Assembly (NCBI GenBank): GCA_000708835.1
Contig: DF236952.1
Coordinates: 459,623-523,622 of the forward strand
Direction of reading: 5' to 3'
Length of the DNA stretch: 64,000 nt
DNA from: Klebsormidium nitens
Lineage: Eukaryota; Streptophyta; Klebsormidiophyceae; Klebsormidiales; Klebsormidiaceae
Made by a program: the position numbers and the translations under genes. Below are positions 45,101-56,300 of this stretch, piece by piece. Under the pieces are notes generated by a model that did no database searches, was not told where the DNA came from, and worked only from the letters and a program-made list of their open reading frames with translations. Each line of letters starts with the position of its first letter. The first letter of the stretch is position 1.

Positions 45101-48100
45101 TATCCGCACTTTGCTGGTCGGTACCAGTCTCGCAGGTTGGGAATCGCCGTCTGACGGCGGGCAAGGAGTGGGCTCTTTCACTTTCCCGCCTAATGCGGTT
45201 TCGATCTGTATCATTACAACACTTCTCTTTCTCTGGCGTCTTGTGAATACGCTTGTCAGCGTAGGTAGTTTCTTCCCGGACGGAATCGGGCAGACATGCA
45301 AGTCCAGCGTACTGTAGCTGTCAACTGCGTCGTGAATCCCGATCACACTTGCCAATCGTATTTGTAATTCTTCTATCGGTTCCGATGACGTCAACAATCA
45401 CTCAGGATATCGTCGGCTGCCGCTGTTGAGTTGTTTGACGGTTACTGGGATGGCTCCAGCAATAGTCAGCACCCACCCATCAGTCAGTGTTCTTTTTATG
45501 CCGTAGAGGTGCTGACCTTGACCTTCCGTTCGGTTCGTTCTAATTCTAACGTCACCTTCCCTTAAGATCGCTCATCAGCACGTCGTCGTCGGCTCGCACC
45601 GGAACTTGAACACCCTGCGGCGCAGCTGGTGTTGATTCTCGCGGCTTCTTGACGGTCATGATTCGCTTTTGGAAATGACACCTTGTCTCTTCTACCTGAA
45701 GCTCTGTCACTTTCCTTCGCCTGGCTACGAAAGCCGACTGTTTTTACCACTTGATAGGTCCAATACCCACCTCCTGAAACCTTCGAAATCTTTCTCTTTC
45801 ATTGCACAGGCCGTCTGGGTTTGCACGTTTTCTCTCCCCTTCACCATCGTCAATGTCAAACTTTGCTTAGCTGGCACTCAACCCAATCAAGCTCCAAGTC
45901 CTGTTTACGAAACCCAACTGTTCTTGACCATATTTGCCCTCAAAAACCGTTACGTTTGCAAACGTTGAAAATATTTTTCCTCAATGCACAGGCGATCTGG
46001 GTGTTCACTGTTTCCCTCCCCCTCACCATCGTCAACGCCACGCTGCGCAACCCTAGCTTGGGCGCAGCGGACTACGTGGGCTGGGTCATGTGGGGCGTGG
46101 GGTTTCTGTTCGAAGTGTTCGCCGACCAGCAAAAGCTCAACTTCAAGAAGGACCGGGCCAACAAGGGGCGCTGGTGCGACGTCGGCGTGTGGGGCTACTC
46201 GCGGCATCCAAACTACTTCGGCGAGGTGAGCATCGAAGGGAGTAGTGTTCGAAGTTTTGGGAAAGTCTGCGGGGCTTACTTCACCGTTTTCCGAACGGTT
46301 CGAGCCCTTTCTTCTATAATCACTCGAATGGCGGTAAGACTATTTCAGCTAGGTGGGCTGTGACCGGAGCGCTTTTCGTGTTGCGGGCCCTTGTTTGGGA
46401 GCTGCTTGTTGCAGGATTCCGGCCTTTTGTTCTCGTTCTACTCTCGGCATCCATACTACTGGCGAAGTGGGCTCTACACAATTTGTTGCCCACAGTTTTT
46501 GGCAGAGGCTGCGGGTTTAATCTGAAGGTTTCTAGATTTCAACCCTTCCAGCCTTTGTGTCTGTGTCCGGCCTTGAAGACGCCGCGGAACGAGTAGTGAT
46601 TCAGCGTTCTTCGTTTGAGGGGCTCATACCCAGATTGAGAGGACGCAGAAACGTCTTCCTCTGCCGATGCAACGCTGACAGGAAGCACCAGGAGACACAA
46701 AAGGTGGCAGCAGAAGACTTTAAAGAAACTCTGAAAACTGGCGGTTGGCTTCTGGCATTGCCGGAACTAGGTTTCGTGCTCTGCTTTCGCAGCTCAAGAT
46801 ATGGTAATGCATCTTCCTCTCCAGCACGCGAAAACGGAAGGAAAAACTATCAATCAACCGTGCTTTGGTTCTAGACTCCGCTGACTGGATATGTTCTCTT
46901 CTCCCGCAGCTCATGATGTGGTGGGGCATCTTCGTCTCGAGCACGCGCGTGCTGCACAAAGGCCAGTGGGCCGCGGTCCTGGGTCCTATCACCATCACGA
47001 TAATCTTGCTATTTCTCAGCGGTATCCCGCTGTTAGAGGTGAGCCTCACGATGGGCCTCTTGGATTCCGGGCGCTTCCCTGGGCTTCTTTGCGGTTCACA
47101 ATCTTTTCGATTTTGGGGTGTAGTCCAAGGTCTGCTTCACGACTTGCTCATAAGAACTAGCCTAAGACTTTGTCTAGGTTCTGGCGTGCGAAAGATCGTT
47201 GTGTCGTTCCCAGGAACCCAGATTTTAACAGACAGCGAACGCTCCGAAGAAGGTTGAACTCCAAACCCGATCGGGCATCAGACATCTAACCCTAAACGCG
47301 TAGGGCTGTCAGTGAACATAAGATAGCTAACGGAAGACGAGTCTGCAAAGAGGTCCCGTCCTCAACGAGTACGCAGTCTCCAGTGACTCGCGCAGCCGAA
47401 GTTGACGTCAGCCTGACGGGTACGCGTCTTTCGTACAGGCGTCCGCGGACAAGAACCACGGGGGAAAGCCGGAGTACGCTTTGTACAAACGGCGGACGAG
47501 GTGAGTAGATTTGGAAGCTTCCAGCCGTTGATTCGAGATTTTTGAATGCTCCTCGTTCAGTATTAACGAAACCGTGTCGATTCTCCTCAAGATGTCACAA
47601 GGATTTCGGATTCGGAGTCTGCCAAGGGCGTTCGTTGCTCGGTGTCGCTGTTTTCCGTAGGATGACGCCACAGAGTTGCAAATCTTTTGAGCACCTTGGT
47701 TGAAGGCCCGGTTTTCAAGATTAAGAATTTTGGCAAGCTGGAAACTCTGAGCGCTTTTACTGTGATGAGTTTCTCCACTCGGGTCCAGCCGTTAAATCGA
47801 AGTGCTGAGCTAGCCGTTGAAAACCACTACAAAAATCTTAAAGAAAATGGGCCGTGAATTTTGAATTGTCAGGTTTACACTCACTGCTTTGTTTCCTTGC
47901 GGAACAGGCGACTACGAGAGCTTTGGGCCGCTTGAGAGGGACGGAGGAGCTAGGTTTCTCACTGTCCTCAGCGGACCCTATGGTGTGGCGTGTCTTTCTT
48001 GTGCCTTCCCCGGCTTTGTCCCTGATCACACTCTTCGCGCTGTGAGCCACACGTTTAATCGCCGGCTGACACCTAATTGCGAACAAGCATGGCTCCTAAC

Positions 48101-48308
48101 ACTTCTTCCGACTGACTCCCGCTTACGCCAATTGCATCTGACGTTGTGTCCTCTGTGTACTTGCAGTCCGTTGATACCCCTTCCCCCGGCACTCTACAAG
48201 AGACTGCCTGGCTGGGCGAAGCTCGTCTTCTTGTTTGAGCTGCCGTTGTACAACTCCAAGCTTGAGCCAACAAAGGAGTCGCTCCAAGCGGGAGGCGACG
48301 CCGTATGA
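42137..48308 (+). CDS. DUF1295 / steroid 5-alpha-reductase-like membrane protein
   Basis: Nine exons: 42137-42187, 42953-43022, 43523-43590, 44254-44315, 44922-45003, 45992-46225, 46910-47038, 47439-47500, 48167-48308; 299 aa. The protein is a polytopic membrane protein with most helices in the first 110 residues and around 112-160 and 215-232. The C-terminal catalytic-type block is ADQQKLNFKK, then WGYSRHPNYFGE (178-189), then LMMWWGIFV, as in DUF1295 proteins related to steroid 5-alpha reductases and ICMT-like enzymes that bind NADPH or SAM at this RHPNY motif. The substrate is unknown. The ATG at 42137 starts MVYVLDSNFLAITAIV, typical of the family. Intron 1 begins with a telo-box, and intron 5 holds a decayed duplicate of the exon 6 start. 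Confidence 0.9.
42222..42237. promoter_or_regulatory. Telo-box in DUF1295 intron 1
   Basis: TTAGGGTTAGGGTTTT lies 34 bp after the first donor site. On the minus strand it reads AAAACCCTAACCCTAA, which contains the plant telo-box AAACCCTAA found near start sites and in first introns of growth-related plant genes. Whether it works here is unknown. Confidence 0.55.
44437..44499. repeat. Tandem ~31-bp duplication with poly-G tract in DUF1295 intron 4
   Basis: Two adjacent copies of a unit beginning GTGGGGGGG, followed by ATTCCGA(C or A)CTTATA, sit in the intron between 44315 and 44922. The poly-G tracts could form quadruplex-like structure on the plus strand. Confidence 0.6.
45729..46040 (+). 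repeat. Tandem duplication of DUF1295 exon 6 acceptor (decoy pseudo-exon)
   Basis: The acceptor region and start of exon 6 occur twice, about 182 bp apart. The upstream copy has its acceptor at 45807-45809 (ATTGCACAG) and would encode AVWVCTFSLPFTIVN. The real copy has its acceptor at 45989-45991 (AATGCACAG) and encodes AIWVFTVSLPLTIVN. Similarity extends about 80 bp into the intron (CGAAAGCCGACTG versus CGAAACCCAACTG). After 15 codons the first copy loses homology and its frame stops just before 45969, so it cannot replace exon 6. Confidence 0.88.
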
Positions 48309-50871
48309 CAAGTGGTGTATGTTTGTGCATACATCTGCGGACTTTGCGCAAGCTGGTTTCCGCAAGATCCAGATAAATCTAGCGCTAAATCTATGGGTAC
48401 AAAGGAGGTAGATTCAGGCACATTGTCTGAGCATTGACATGGTTCATGCACTTACGCATGTGACTGTAGCGGCGTTAGTCAAAAGGTAATTCTTGCATGA
48501 CTTGACGGTAACTATGCATTTTGGCGGTAAGTTTTTGTATCCCGGATGCCGCATGCGTACAGCTTAGTAGGTGGCAGTGAAGCGAGTTGAAGCAATTCTG
48601 GATGATCATACTGGTGATTTCGACTCAGAGGGTCGGATCAGTGCACTTTCTGAACAAGGAAGGCTACGTACGGCTGACTTCAAGTTCCATCCTTTAATTG
48701 GTCATGGGAATCGTCGTGCAGCTTCTCGGGGCAAGCTTGAAGGCTTACCATTTTCCCGTGGCCTCTTGAAACTTTCTCCTAGCTGTCTCAGTCGATTGGG
48801 AGTCAAAGGATTCATATCAGCCTTTCATTGTTGTCATGATCAGCCAACTGCTTTCATTCTCCTTGAATGTGCATCTGCTGGAAATTCAGCTTCATATTTG
48901 GCCAGGGCCATCATGCATTTGAATGGAGCGTGGAATAAACAAGGGGAGAGGATCGTATGCCTCCCTCTTCTAACGATCATAGAGCAGTTTACTACAAAAG
49001 TGCGCCTAGCTGCCGCTAAAGGACTGCGTGGGGGTTCTCAGTGCTAGATAGCCTGCCCTCCGCCTATAGAGCCCCTATTTCAATCGGCGCCCGGTCTGCC
49101 TACATGTTTGGCCGTTTATACACGCTTATATGTTAAGAGACCGAGTGTGTCAGATCAATCACTGAGTTTTAGGGTTTTCTCTTGTGGGGCGTGCATTTAC
49201 AAGTTAGCCCCTCAGTAGCCGGATATGGCCCGAGCTTCTGTCCAGCTTTGAGTATGTCTAGACATGCTTTATTGGCATGTTGGCAGTGCCTGGCAAGAAC
49301 TTGACAAAGCTTGCCCGCCCACGAAGAGGGAGCGAAGAGGCCTCATGTGAGATGCAGGAAGGCTCGAGTGGGCTCGAAGGCGCCTGAGGGCAGCCCTCGA
49401 ATTTACCGAAAAAAGGATAGTCCGAGCTTTGCAGGAACGGAAGCTGACTCGCGAGTGATGGAGTGAATTGCGTCTCAGGATCAAGCGTGCGGCTTTGGTA
49501 GCATGAGTATACAATGACGTCAGTAGGACATGTGAAAGCCGTCGATCGGAATGGTGAAGCCAATCGGAGGGCTCCAAGTTCCAATCTCGAAACCGAAGTC
49601 CGAAAAGATTGGAATCCGAAATCCGGCTCAATGATTGAAAGCTGCAAAATTCCAACCCTGACTCAGGCTGGCAAAGCCAAACGAAGTCAAACAGTCGAGC
49701 AGCTGCCAGCAAGCCTCGATTACTTCTTGCCTGATCTGCTAAGTAGTATAATGTGTAGGCCAGTGCCTTCATAAAAGCAGTCTCCGGCATATGCAGCAGT
49801 AATCGCAGACGGGCAGTCGGTCTGTTGCGCAGTCCGCACCACAAGTTTGAGTCTTCTCCTCAATTCGTCTTTCCCTCACGCTAACACGATCAAATCAAGG
49901 ACTTGCCAGGGCAAGCTGAACGCCCGTCAATATCGTCGAAAGGTGAAAGCCATGCTGCAGATTGTGCTGGAAGCAAGAGAAAATTGATTGTGCTTCACTG
50001 CTTGCCTCATCTTTTTCAGTGATTGCCTGATTCCACAACATTTCTAAAGTTGCTTGAAGTAGAATGGCTGCAGCATGCATCTGGTGCCTGTCATCTGCCT
50101 CTGAGTTTTCCTGCTGCGGAACAGTACACTGGTTGAGACTTGTAGCTTGATCAAGGCCACACTAGTTGTGGCTGAATGCATCAGCTAGAAAGCTGACCTC
50201 CTTCCAACGAGTGGTCGTCCTTCAATCAGAGCTTTTGTCGTTCCAGTGTGTATGAAAAGTACAAGCGTCTCAATGCTTTCGAATCATGGTCCTAGATTGT
50301 ACATATCACCAATACAAGTACAGTTTCTATGCGCTCGCAAAAACCTCAGGGACAGAAAAAGTCCCTTTTGGAGCTGCATCGGAGAATGTGTCTCCATTTT
50401 TTGTGAGAAAGGACCCGCAATGAGTCGCAAATCTACAGGAGTCTTGTATCATTGGCTTCGGAGTGCCTCGGACCATGTGCCAACGTCACATACCAGAAAC
50501 GGAAGCATGCTGTGGCACCTATTCTAGCGCATCAAGTCAAGCTTAGAAAAACCGCTCATACTCTGCGTCTTCCATATGTTTCACGGTCTGAGACAGGTGC
50601 CATGTCCTTTGGACAGACATGAGCCCCTGACTCTCCTTTTGAAGTCTCATTTTCACAAACTGCGGAAATGCTTCCATCAAAAGTACATGCTTCTAGTACA
50701 TGCTTCTAGTACATGCTTCCATCAAAAGTACATGCTTCCATCAAAGTACATGCTTCCATCAAAGTACATGCTTCCATCAAAAGTACATGCTTCTAGTACA
50801 TGCTTCCATCAAAAGTACATGATCTGATGCCCTTCCATCCTTCCTTTTTTTGTCTTCTTGCAGCAAAGAAC
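48309..50871. other. Intergenic region with no recognised gene
   Basis: About 2.5 kb between two plus-strand genes. A forward frame at 48571-49047 (158 codons, opening with GTG) and a reverse frame at 49269-49844 (191 codons) are open but show no family motif. The 3' part contains a minisatellite. AATTGCAT-type AT-rich sequence follows the DUF1295 stop. Confidence 0.4.
50667..50822. repeat. Two-unit minisatellite (ACATGCTTCCATCAAAAGT / ACATGCTTCTAGT)
   Basis: About nine tandem units of two interleaved types, 18-19 bp (ACATGCTTCCATCAAAAGT, some with one A less) and 13 bp (ACATGCTTCTAGT). The two types differ by CATCAAAAGT versus TAGT after ACATGCTTC. The array ends 50 bp before the next start codon, immediately upstream of a possible 5'-leader splice acceptor (TTCTTGCAG at 50855-50863). 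Confidence 0.9.
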
Positions 50872-51921
50872 ATGGCCGTGCGAAGTCGCTTCCTCAGCCA
50901 GACACGTGGCAGCATGTTGCTGACGTTCTTGGTGACAGTTTCTCTCATCCTGACGGATGGGGTCGCGAGTGCAACTTCTGGTCCTACCGACGGAGAAAAG
51001 ATCCAAAGATTGGCTACGATGTTCCGCTACGCCATGGACGGGGACATTCTGAACTTTCAGGCGGGATTCGCGGACGACGCACTGTACCAGTATTCAGGTG
51101 GTCCAGGGCTACCTTATACTGGCCCCTTCAAGGTGAGCCGCCGGAGAAGAGTCGAATGTGATACAAATTTGTGAAGCCTTTCAGCTTTCGAAGGTGTCCC
51201 TTGATGACTGCGACCTGCAAGGAACGGATTGACTCGAAAATAGTGAGATCCAAGGATGTGGCACTTAATGAGTGCAAAGAAAGGGATCAGTTTCATGACC
51301 TTCGAGTGAATCATGTGAACTAGTCAGCAAATCCGTTCTGCCTGAACCTGGAAGCTCGACAGACTGGCTGATCTGCTTCGCATCCACCGAGAATTATGGA
51401 ATAACCTTTCCCAACTCGAGTGGAGTCCCTTCTCTAGTCTTCAATCAGTCTCCTCTACTGGCTAGTAGAACGACATGTTCGTTCTACTTCACGCTTGCCC
51501 TTTGTTCTGCTCCGTTTGATTCTTGAATGAGAAGACGGACTTCGTCTTTCTGGTCATGGCTTGGTCCACCTAATGTTGTTTTTGATTGGTTCACTTGTCA
51601 ATGCAGGGTCAAGACAGCTGTGTGCGGGCCCTCGAGACTTACAGCACCCTGTTCAACTTCACCTTACGCTCTTTTGACATTGCGATCAGTCCCAGCTCCG
51701 GCAAAGCGATCACCCAAGTTGATGTGGGGCTTAAGGGTCTAGAAACAGGGGTGGTGGTTAATGAAAACTGTTTTCTCTACATTACTCTGAACGACAGTCT
51801 CCTGGTCACCGAGATTGTTGAGAGCTGCAACTCGCTGGCTGAATTTGTTGCCCTCCAGTCCAAGTCGTGTGCGAAGAAGATTCAGGAGTGCGCAAACCAG
51901 CACGACCAAATCGCTGAATGA
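50872..51921 (+). CDS. Small secreted NTF2/SnoaL-like protein
   Basis: Two exons, 50872-51132 and 51607-51921; 191 aa. A signal peptide is visible: basic MAVRSRFLSQTRGS, then a hydrophobic core LLTFLVTVSLIL ending near GVASA. The mature part (MFRYAMDGDILNFQAGFADD, then GGPGLPYTGPFKGQDSCVRA) follows the pattern of NTF2-like/SnoaL-like folds, where a small alpha+beta barrel binds hydrophobic ligands. Family placement rests on this pattern only. Four cysteines in the C-terminal half (NENCFLY, ESCNS, KSCAKK, QECANQ) could form disulphides, consistent with export. The donor is AAG|GTGAGC and the acceptor ATGCAG|GGT. An extra non-coding first exon is likely, because a good acceptor lies 9 bp before the ATG. 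Confidence 0.7.
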
Positions 51922-53333
51922 AGGACGCTCGTCCCGCAAGAGGGGACCAGGCCAGAATCTCGCATAGACGGTCGTATATTTGAAAAAAATAGTACAAGAA
52001 GACTAGATTTCACCGTTCTGGTATCCTCGGGTATAAAAAAATCCTCAGAAGCAGGCAATCGGCTGATTACGAGAAGCATGCAACGTGGCAATGGAGACTT
52101 GAGCTAAAAGGCGTCAGAAGATCTTGACCCGGGAATATCCAGTCTATATCCATCTTGTCGGATCCAAGGCGTCCTATGATAGTGGACTTTCAGAGCGCGT
52201 GTATACCGTGAAGTTGGAAATACTAAGCTCGACCCTGAAGCGCGCGGCTGAGATCACTCACTGAACCTGATTCGTATAACCCGTACGGTTGATCGTATAA
52301 CAATCGGACGGGCTGCAAGGAGCCCGCGTCAGCTCGAGCGACTCATGCTTGTATATCGCTTCGATCGTCCAACTGTCACTGTCCCATGTCGTGTAAAGCC
52401 ATCTGAGAATTACGATTGAAGAATTGTGTATTCGTGTCCGGCCCACATGCAGATCTCAAGATTTCTAAAACGTATACCGTTATTAGACTCTGGCCAATCT
52501 GAACGGCCTCATATAATTCAACTCGAGGGCCTAGAGGTAGTCGGAGGGGTTCGACGAGTTGCATGCATCGCGAGCATTTGCGCAGCTCAGGCTTCCGACT
52601 TCATGTAAGGTGTAAATCCGAAGGCCGGCCGAGCCCGTGCAAACGAGAATATGTACGTGCAAGTCCGGCAGTGTTGTGTGCACGAGCCTGAACCAATCCA
52701 ACATGGCAGTACAATTTTTTGAAATGGCCGGATCGCTCTCAGCAAGTACGCGGCCAATGCACAATCAAGCCTGCTCGCGCTATTTAAGTATTTATTGAAG
52801 GCAACTTACAAGCCTGTATCGCGGGCTTGTCTTTGGAAATATGTTCGGCTTCATGGGGATTCTCAAAATCGGTATACAGATTCAGATTGCTTGAAAGAGC
52901 CCGGCCCGCATGCACTCGGCTACTATGGTGCGATCAGGCTGGGCGGAATTCGCTAGGCCGTGACATACTAAATGTCACCATTGAAGCACGCCGCGGTGCG
53001 GCCACGATTGTGATGCGTTCGAGCTCTGAACTAACAACAATCAAGTATGCCGCTTGTCTAAGTCTGTAGTCGTAAATTGAAGCCAATCGACCGCTACGGT
53101 TTAGGATCTCCCACCCGCAGAATGCAGGTTTGTCAGAACTTGTGGCTTCAGTGCAGAGGCTAGCTTGAAAAGCGGCCCGGACTCTCAAGCATCAGCATGC
53201 GGCGGAGCTTGCTTTGCTGCTTCTAAGTTTTGACTGTCCGCTGACCAAGTGAAGCTAAGCTGACACTCGTGTGACGCCGAATCAGTTGTCCCTACATGAC
53301 TTGTATCTATGTAAACTCAGGATTGCGCGTAAA
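51922..53333. other. Convergent spacer before RAD51D 3' end
   Basis: Contains the 3' regions of the SnoaL-like gene and of RAD51D. No conserved coding sequence or RNA gene was recognised. Confidence 0.4.
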
Positions 53334-56300
53334 CTACTCTTGACGCCATTCTAGTTGTTGAGTTGCCCCGGGCTCTTCGGCCTCGAATGCTCTCAAGCCG
53401 TCGCGTGACAGCACGTATGGTACAGACTCGCCGCACGCCTGCAAAGAGAAAGAGCAGCGTCTCAAGTTAAGATTTAAAGATGCGCCCATCGAGAGGAGTG
53501 TATTCCTGGAGCACAAGTGCGGGGTCGACCGCAAACAGAAGCGAAGCTTGAGACGAGGCAGAGTCAAACTGAAGACGACATCAGTGTTTTGAATTGCGAC
53601 TCCTCTTGTTTGCAGGGAGACACCAGACGCGACTTCTCCATCTGCAAACCAACCCTCCAGGAGCGCGATGGACTCGGCTTCAAGGCGTCAGCCGACGTGG
53701 CTGCTTACTTGAATGACGACAATCCCAATAGGCTACCTTGCAACGTATTCATCAAAGCCTTGCCATAACTTTACGTCAACCTGGGTCAACAACCGTGCAA
53801 GACATTCGCGATGACCTTACGGTGCCAGAAATTCATACATACGAGGCTTGCAGTCCCATCCAACCGCCATCTTTCGAAAGTACGATCTTTCCAGCTTTAC
53901 GAACGGCGGAGGGTTTCGGGAATGTAGCACGAACAAAGCTGTGCGGACGTACCTCTCAAAAGCTGCTAACGGCTTACAGTCCTGAACATGTTCCAGATCA
54001 CAGTTCATAAGCATGCTCACGGACGAAAGACTATGATTCGGACTCTGCCACGTGTCCGAAGCTCACCCCGATGGTGTGCTTGGTGACGGTGGCGGTACAG
54101 CAGTCGGACTCGTCCTCTCGGGCCAGTGCAAGTCGGACGCTGGGTACGGACTTCCAGCTCTCGCCCAGCGCGGGCTTCGGACGGCCGCCCTCGCCGGACA
54201 CTGTGTGGTTCGTCACCTGTCCAAATCGGACGGTCAGCTTTGAGTCCAGCTAAATATCTACGGTCCAGCTGCTGACGGATTCAGATCCTCAAAAGGAAGA
54301 AGCACTCGCCGGACACGGCGTGTCTCGTCACCTGTCGGACTCGGAGGGTTAGCTTTGGAACCAAAACATATTGTGAACCGGAAGAGAGATCCAGCAGATA
54401 GAGGTGAACAGAAAAAGATGGGCTGCGATCGCCAACGAACGGATTGAAAAGGCCGCCGCCTTCGCCGGACACCGTGTGGTTCGTCACCTTTCCGAATCGG
54501 ACGCTCAGCTTTGGAACCAAAAAGTGTTGTCGTTGGAGTGATCCAGCAGATAGAAAAGAAATAAGATAGGCTGCAATGAACAGATTGAAGGACGCCGCCC
54601 TCGCTAATACGGTGTGGTTCGTCACCTGTACGAATCGGACGGTCAGCTTTGGAATCAATACAATTTGTTCTCGGAGTCAACGGAGAGGAAAAAACCCCAG
54701 CAGATAGAGTGGATAAGAAGAGGTGAGTGCAGTTGCCAATGAAAATATTGAAAGGACGCCGCCCTCGCCCGGACACCGTGTGATTCGCCACCTGTCCGAA
54801 TTGGACGGTCAGCTTTCAATCCAGCAGAATCTCTTTCGGTCCAGCCGCTATTGGAATCAATCAGAAAAAATGGATGGAGAAAGAAGGGAAGTTCGGACGG
54901 CCTCCCACCGGACACGGGTGTGGATGGTACTTTTGTATGATTCGGACGCTTGACAATTGTTCCAGCAAAAATTTACGAGAGAAAAGAACGAAAAGACAGA
55001 CGTCGATTGAACTTACAATTGGACCTCAGGACTCCAACGGTTGCCGCCACAATTCGTCACCTGTCTGCCTTGAACGCCCAATCATATGGAACGAAGCCCA
55101 CGCTTTGACGAAGCTTCCGGAAAAGAACAAGTTTCAAACGTACACGGAGAGGTGAATCACCTCCGCGCAGATCGGAGGCTCGACTTACTCGGTCAAGAAT
55201 TCAAGGCACAAACGGGAGGGGATTATAGGTGCTCTCCAGAAGAAGTCTGCCGAACGGTCGCTCTCGCGCAAAGGCACCAAACTGTGCGCAACTAGTAGAC
55301 CGAAAAGCGCTCACACAAGGCACTCCCGCACGCACGTTTGCAAAGGCAACAGATCCTTTTCGGTCATCCAAGACCTGCTTCCTCGGCCTGCGTTCGAGAG
55401 GAAAAAGAAGGAATGACGGACAGGGAGGTACAAATAGAGGAAGGAAGGCATCAAAAAGGTGCTCAACCAGGAAAAGAGCCGACGTCAAGAGATGCAAGGG
55501 GACGGTACGTACCAGGACCGCGATGTTGTGCTTGAGCGCGATTTGCCGCAACAGCCCGCTCAAACTGACCATCAACGCGTGGCCTGCACAAGAGACGAGC
55601 ACACTGCCCGGATGAAAAACATGTCACCGCGAATGATTACTAGAGCGCTCCCACAAACTTTTCCAGCTTTCCCGTCATCCGCTGCCGTCAAGGTCCTTTT
55701 AGAAGTGCAGTGTCTTCATTTTATTGAATCTATTATGCAGCACCTTCTTTACTTGGGACCCAAGCTTTGCGCGTTGATCACAAACCCTGGCGGTTTCTTT
55801 TGCCACATGCACCCTCGACCCCAAGAATGCCAGCGCATAACTCTCTGATGGAGGAGTACGGGTCAGCTGACACCGAAAAGAGAACCTCAGACAACAAATT
55901 AGCAAACCGCCGACAACGAAAGGAACACGGCAGATTACAAAAAGCAAAATCGCGGCAGCCAATCAACCCACCTTGGGTGTGCGCGCCCCCCAGCACCGGG
56001 GAAATGATCGCGGATGCCGAGTCGAGAATGAGAAGCTGAAGCTTCTGGAAAAAGTCCTGTACAAAAAGACCCGCTCTTCCATATTTTTTCCACCCATTGA
56101 CCGTAGCTCTGTCGAGCTCAGAGGGATCGCCAGGTCGTCCTCGTTTGAAGTTTGTTTCCAAACCAATCTGAGGGCTCGCCGAGAAGCAAGATCAAAAGTT
56201 CATACTGCAATCTCGATGCCTCAGTTGTGCTTCTCGCCTTATTTCCGGGTGCCACCCTCTCTTGTTCCCAGTCTCTTCGAGATGGTGATTAAGACGATGC

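Noticed and set aside
48571-49047. Forward open frame of 158 codons
   Set aside because: It opens with GTG, has no early ATG and no family motif, and I could not connect it to other exons. It could be a remnant, but I cannot support it as a gene.
49269-49844. Reverse-strand open frame of 191 codons
   Set aside because: Composition looks random (Leu/Ser/Arg-rich) and there are no motifs or splice context supporting a gene.
50667-50822. Possible CRISPR array
   Set aside because: Units are contiguous with no unique spacers, and the genome is eukaryotic. It is a minisatellite.
54258-54791. Reverse-strand open frame of 177 codons
   Set aside because: It runs through the tandem acceptor copies of RAD51D intron 8 in a shifted frame. 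Its repeated peptide pattern reflects the DNA repeat, not a gene.
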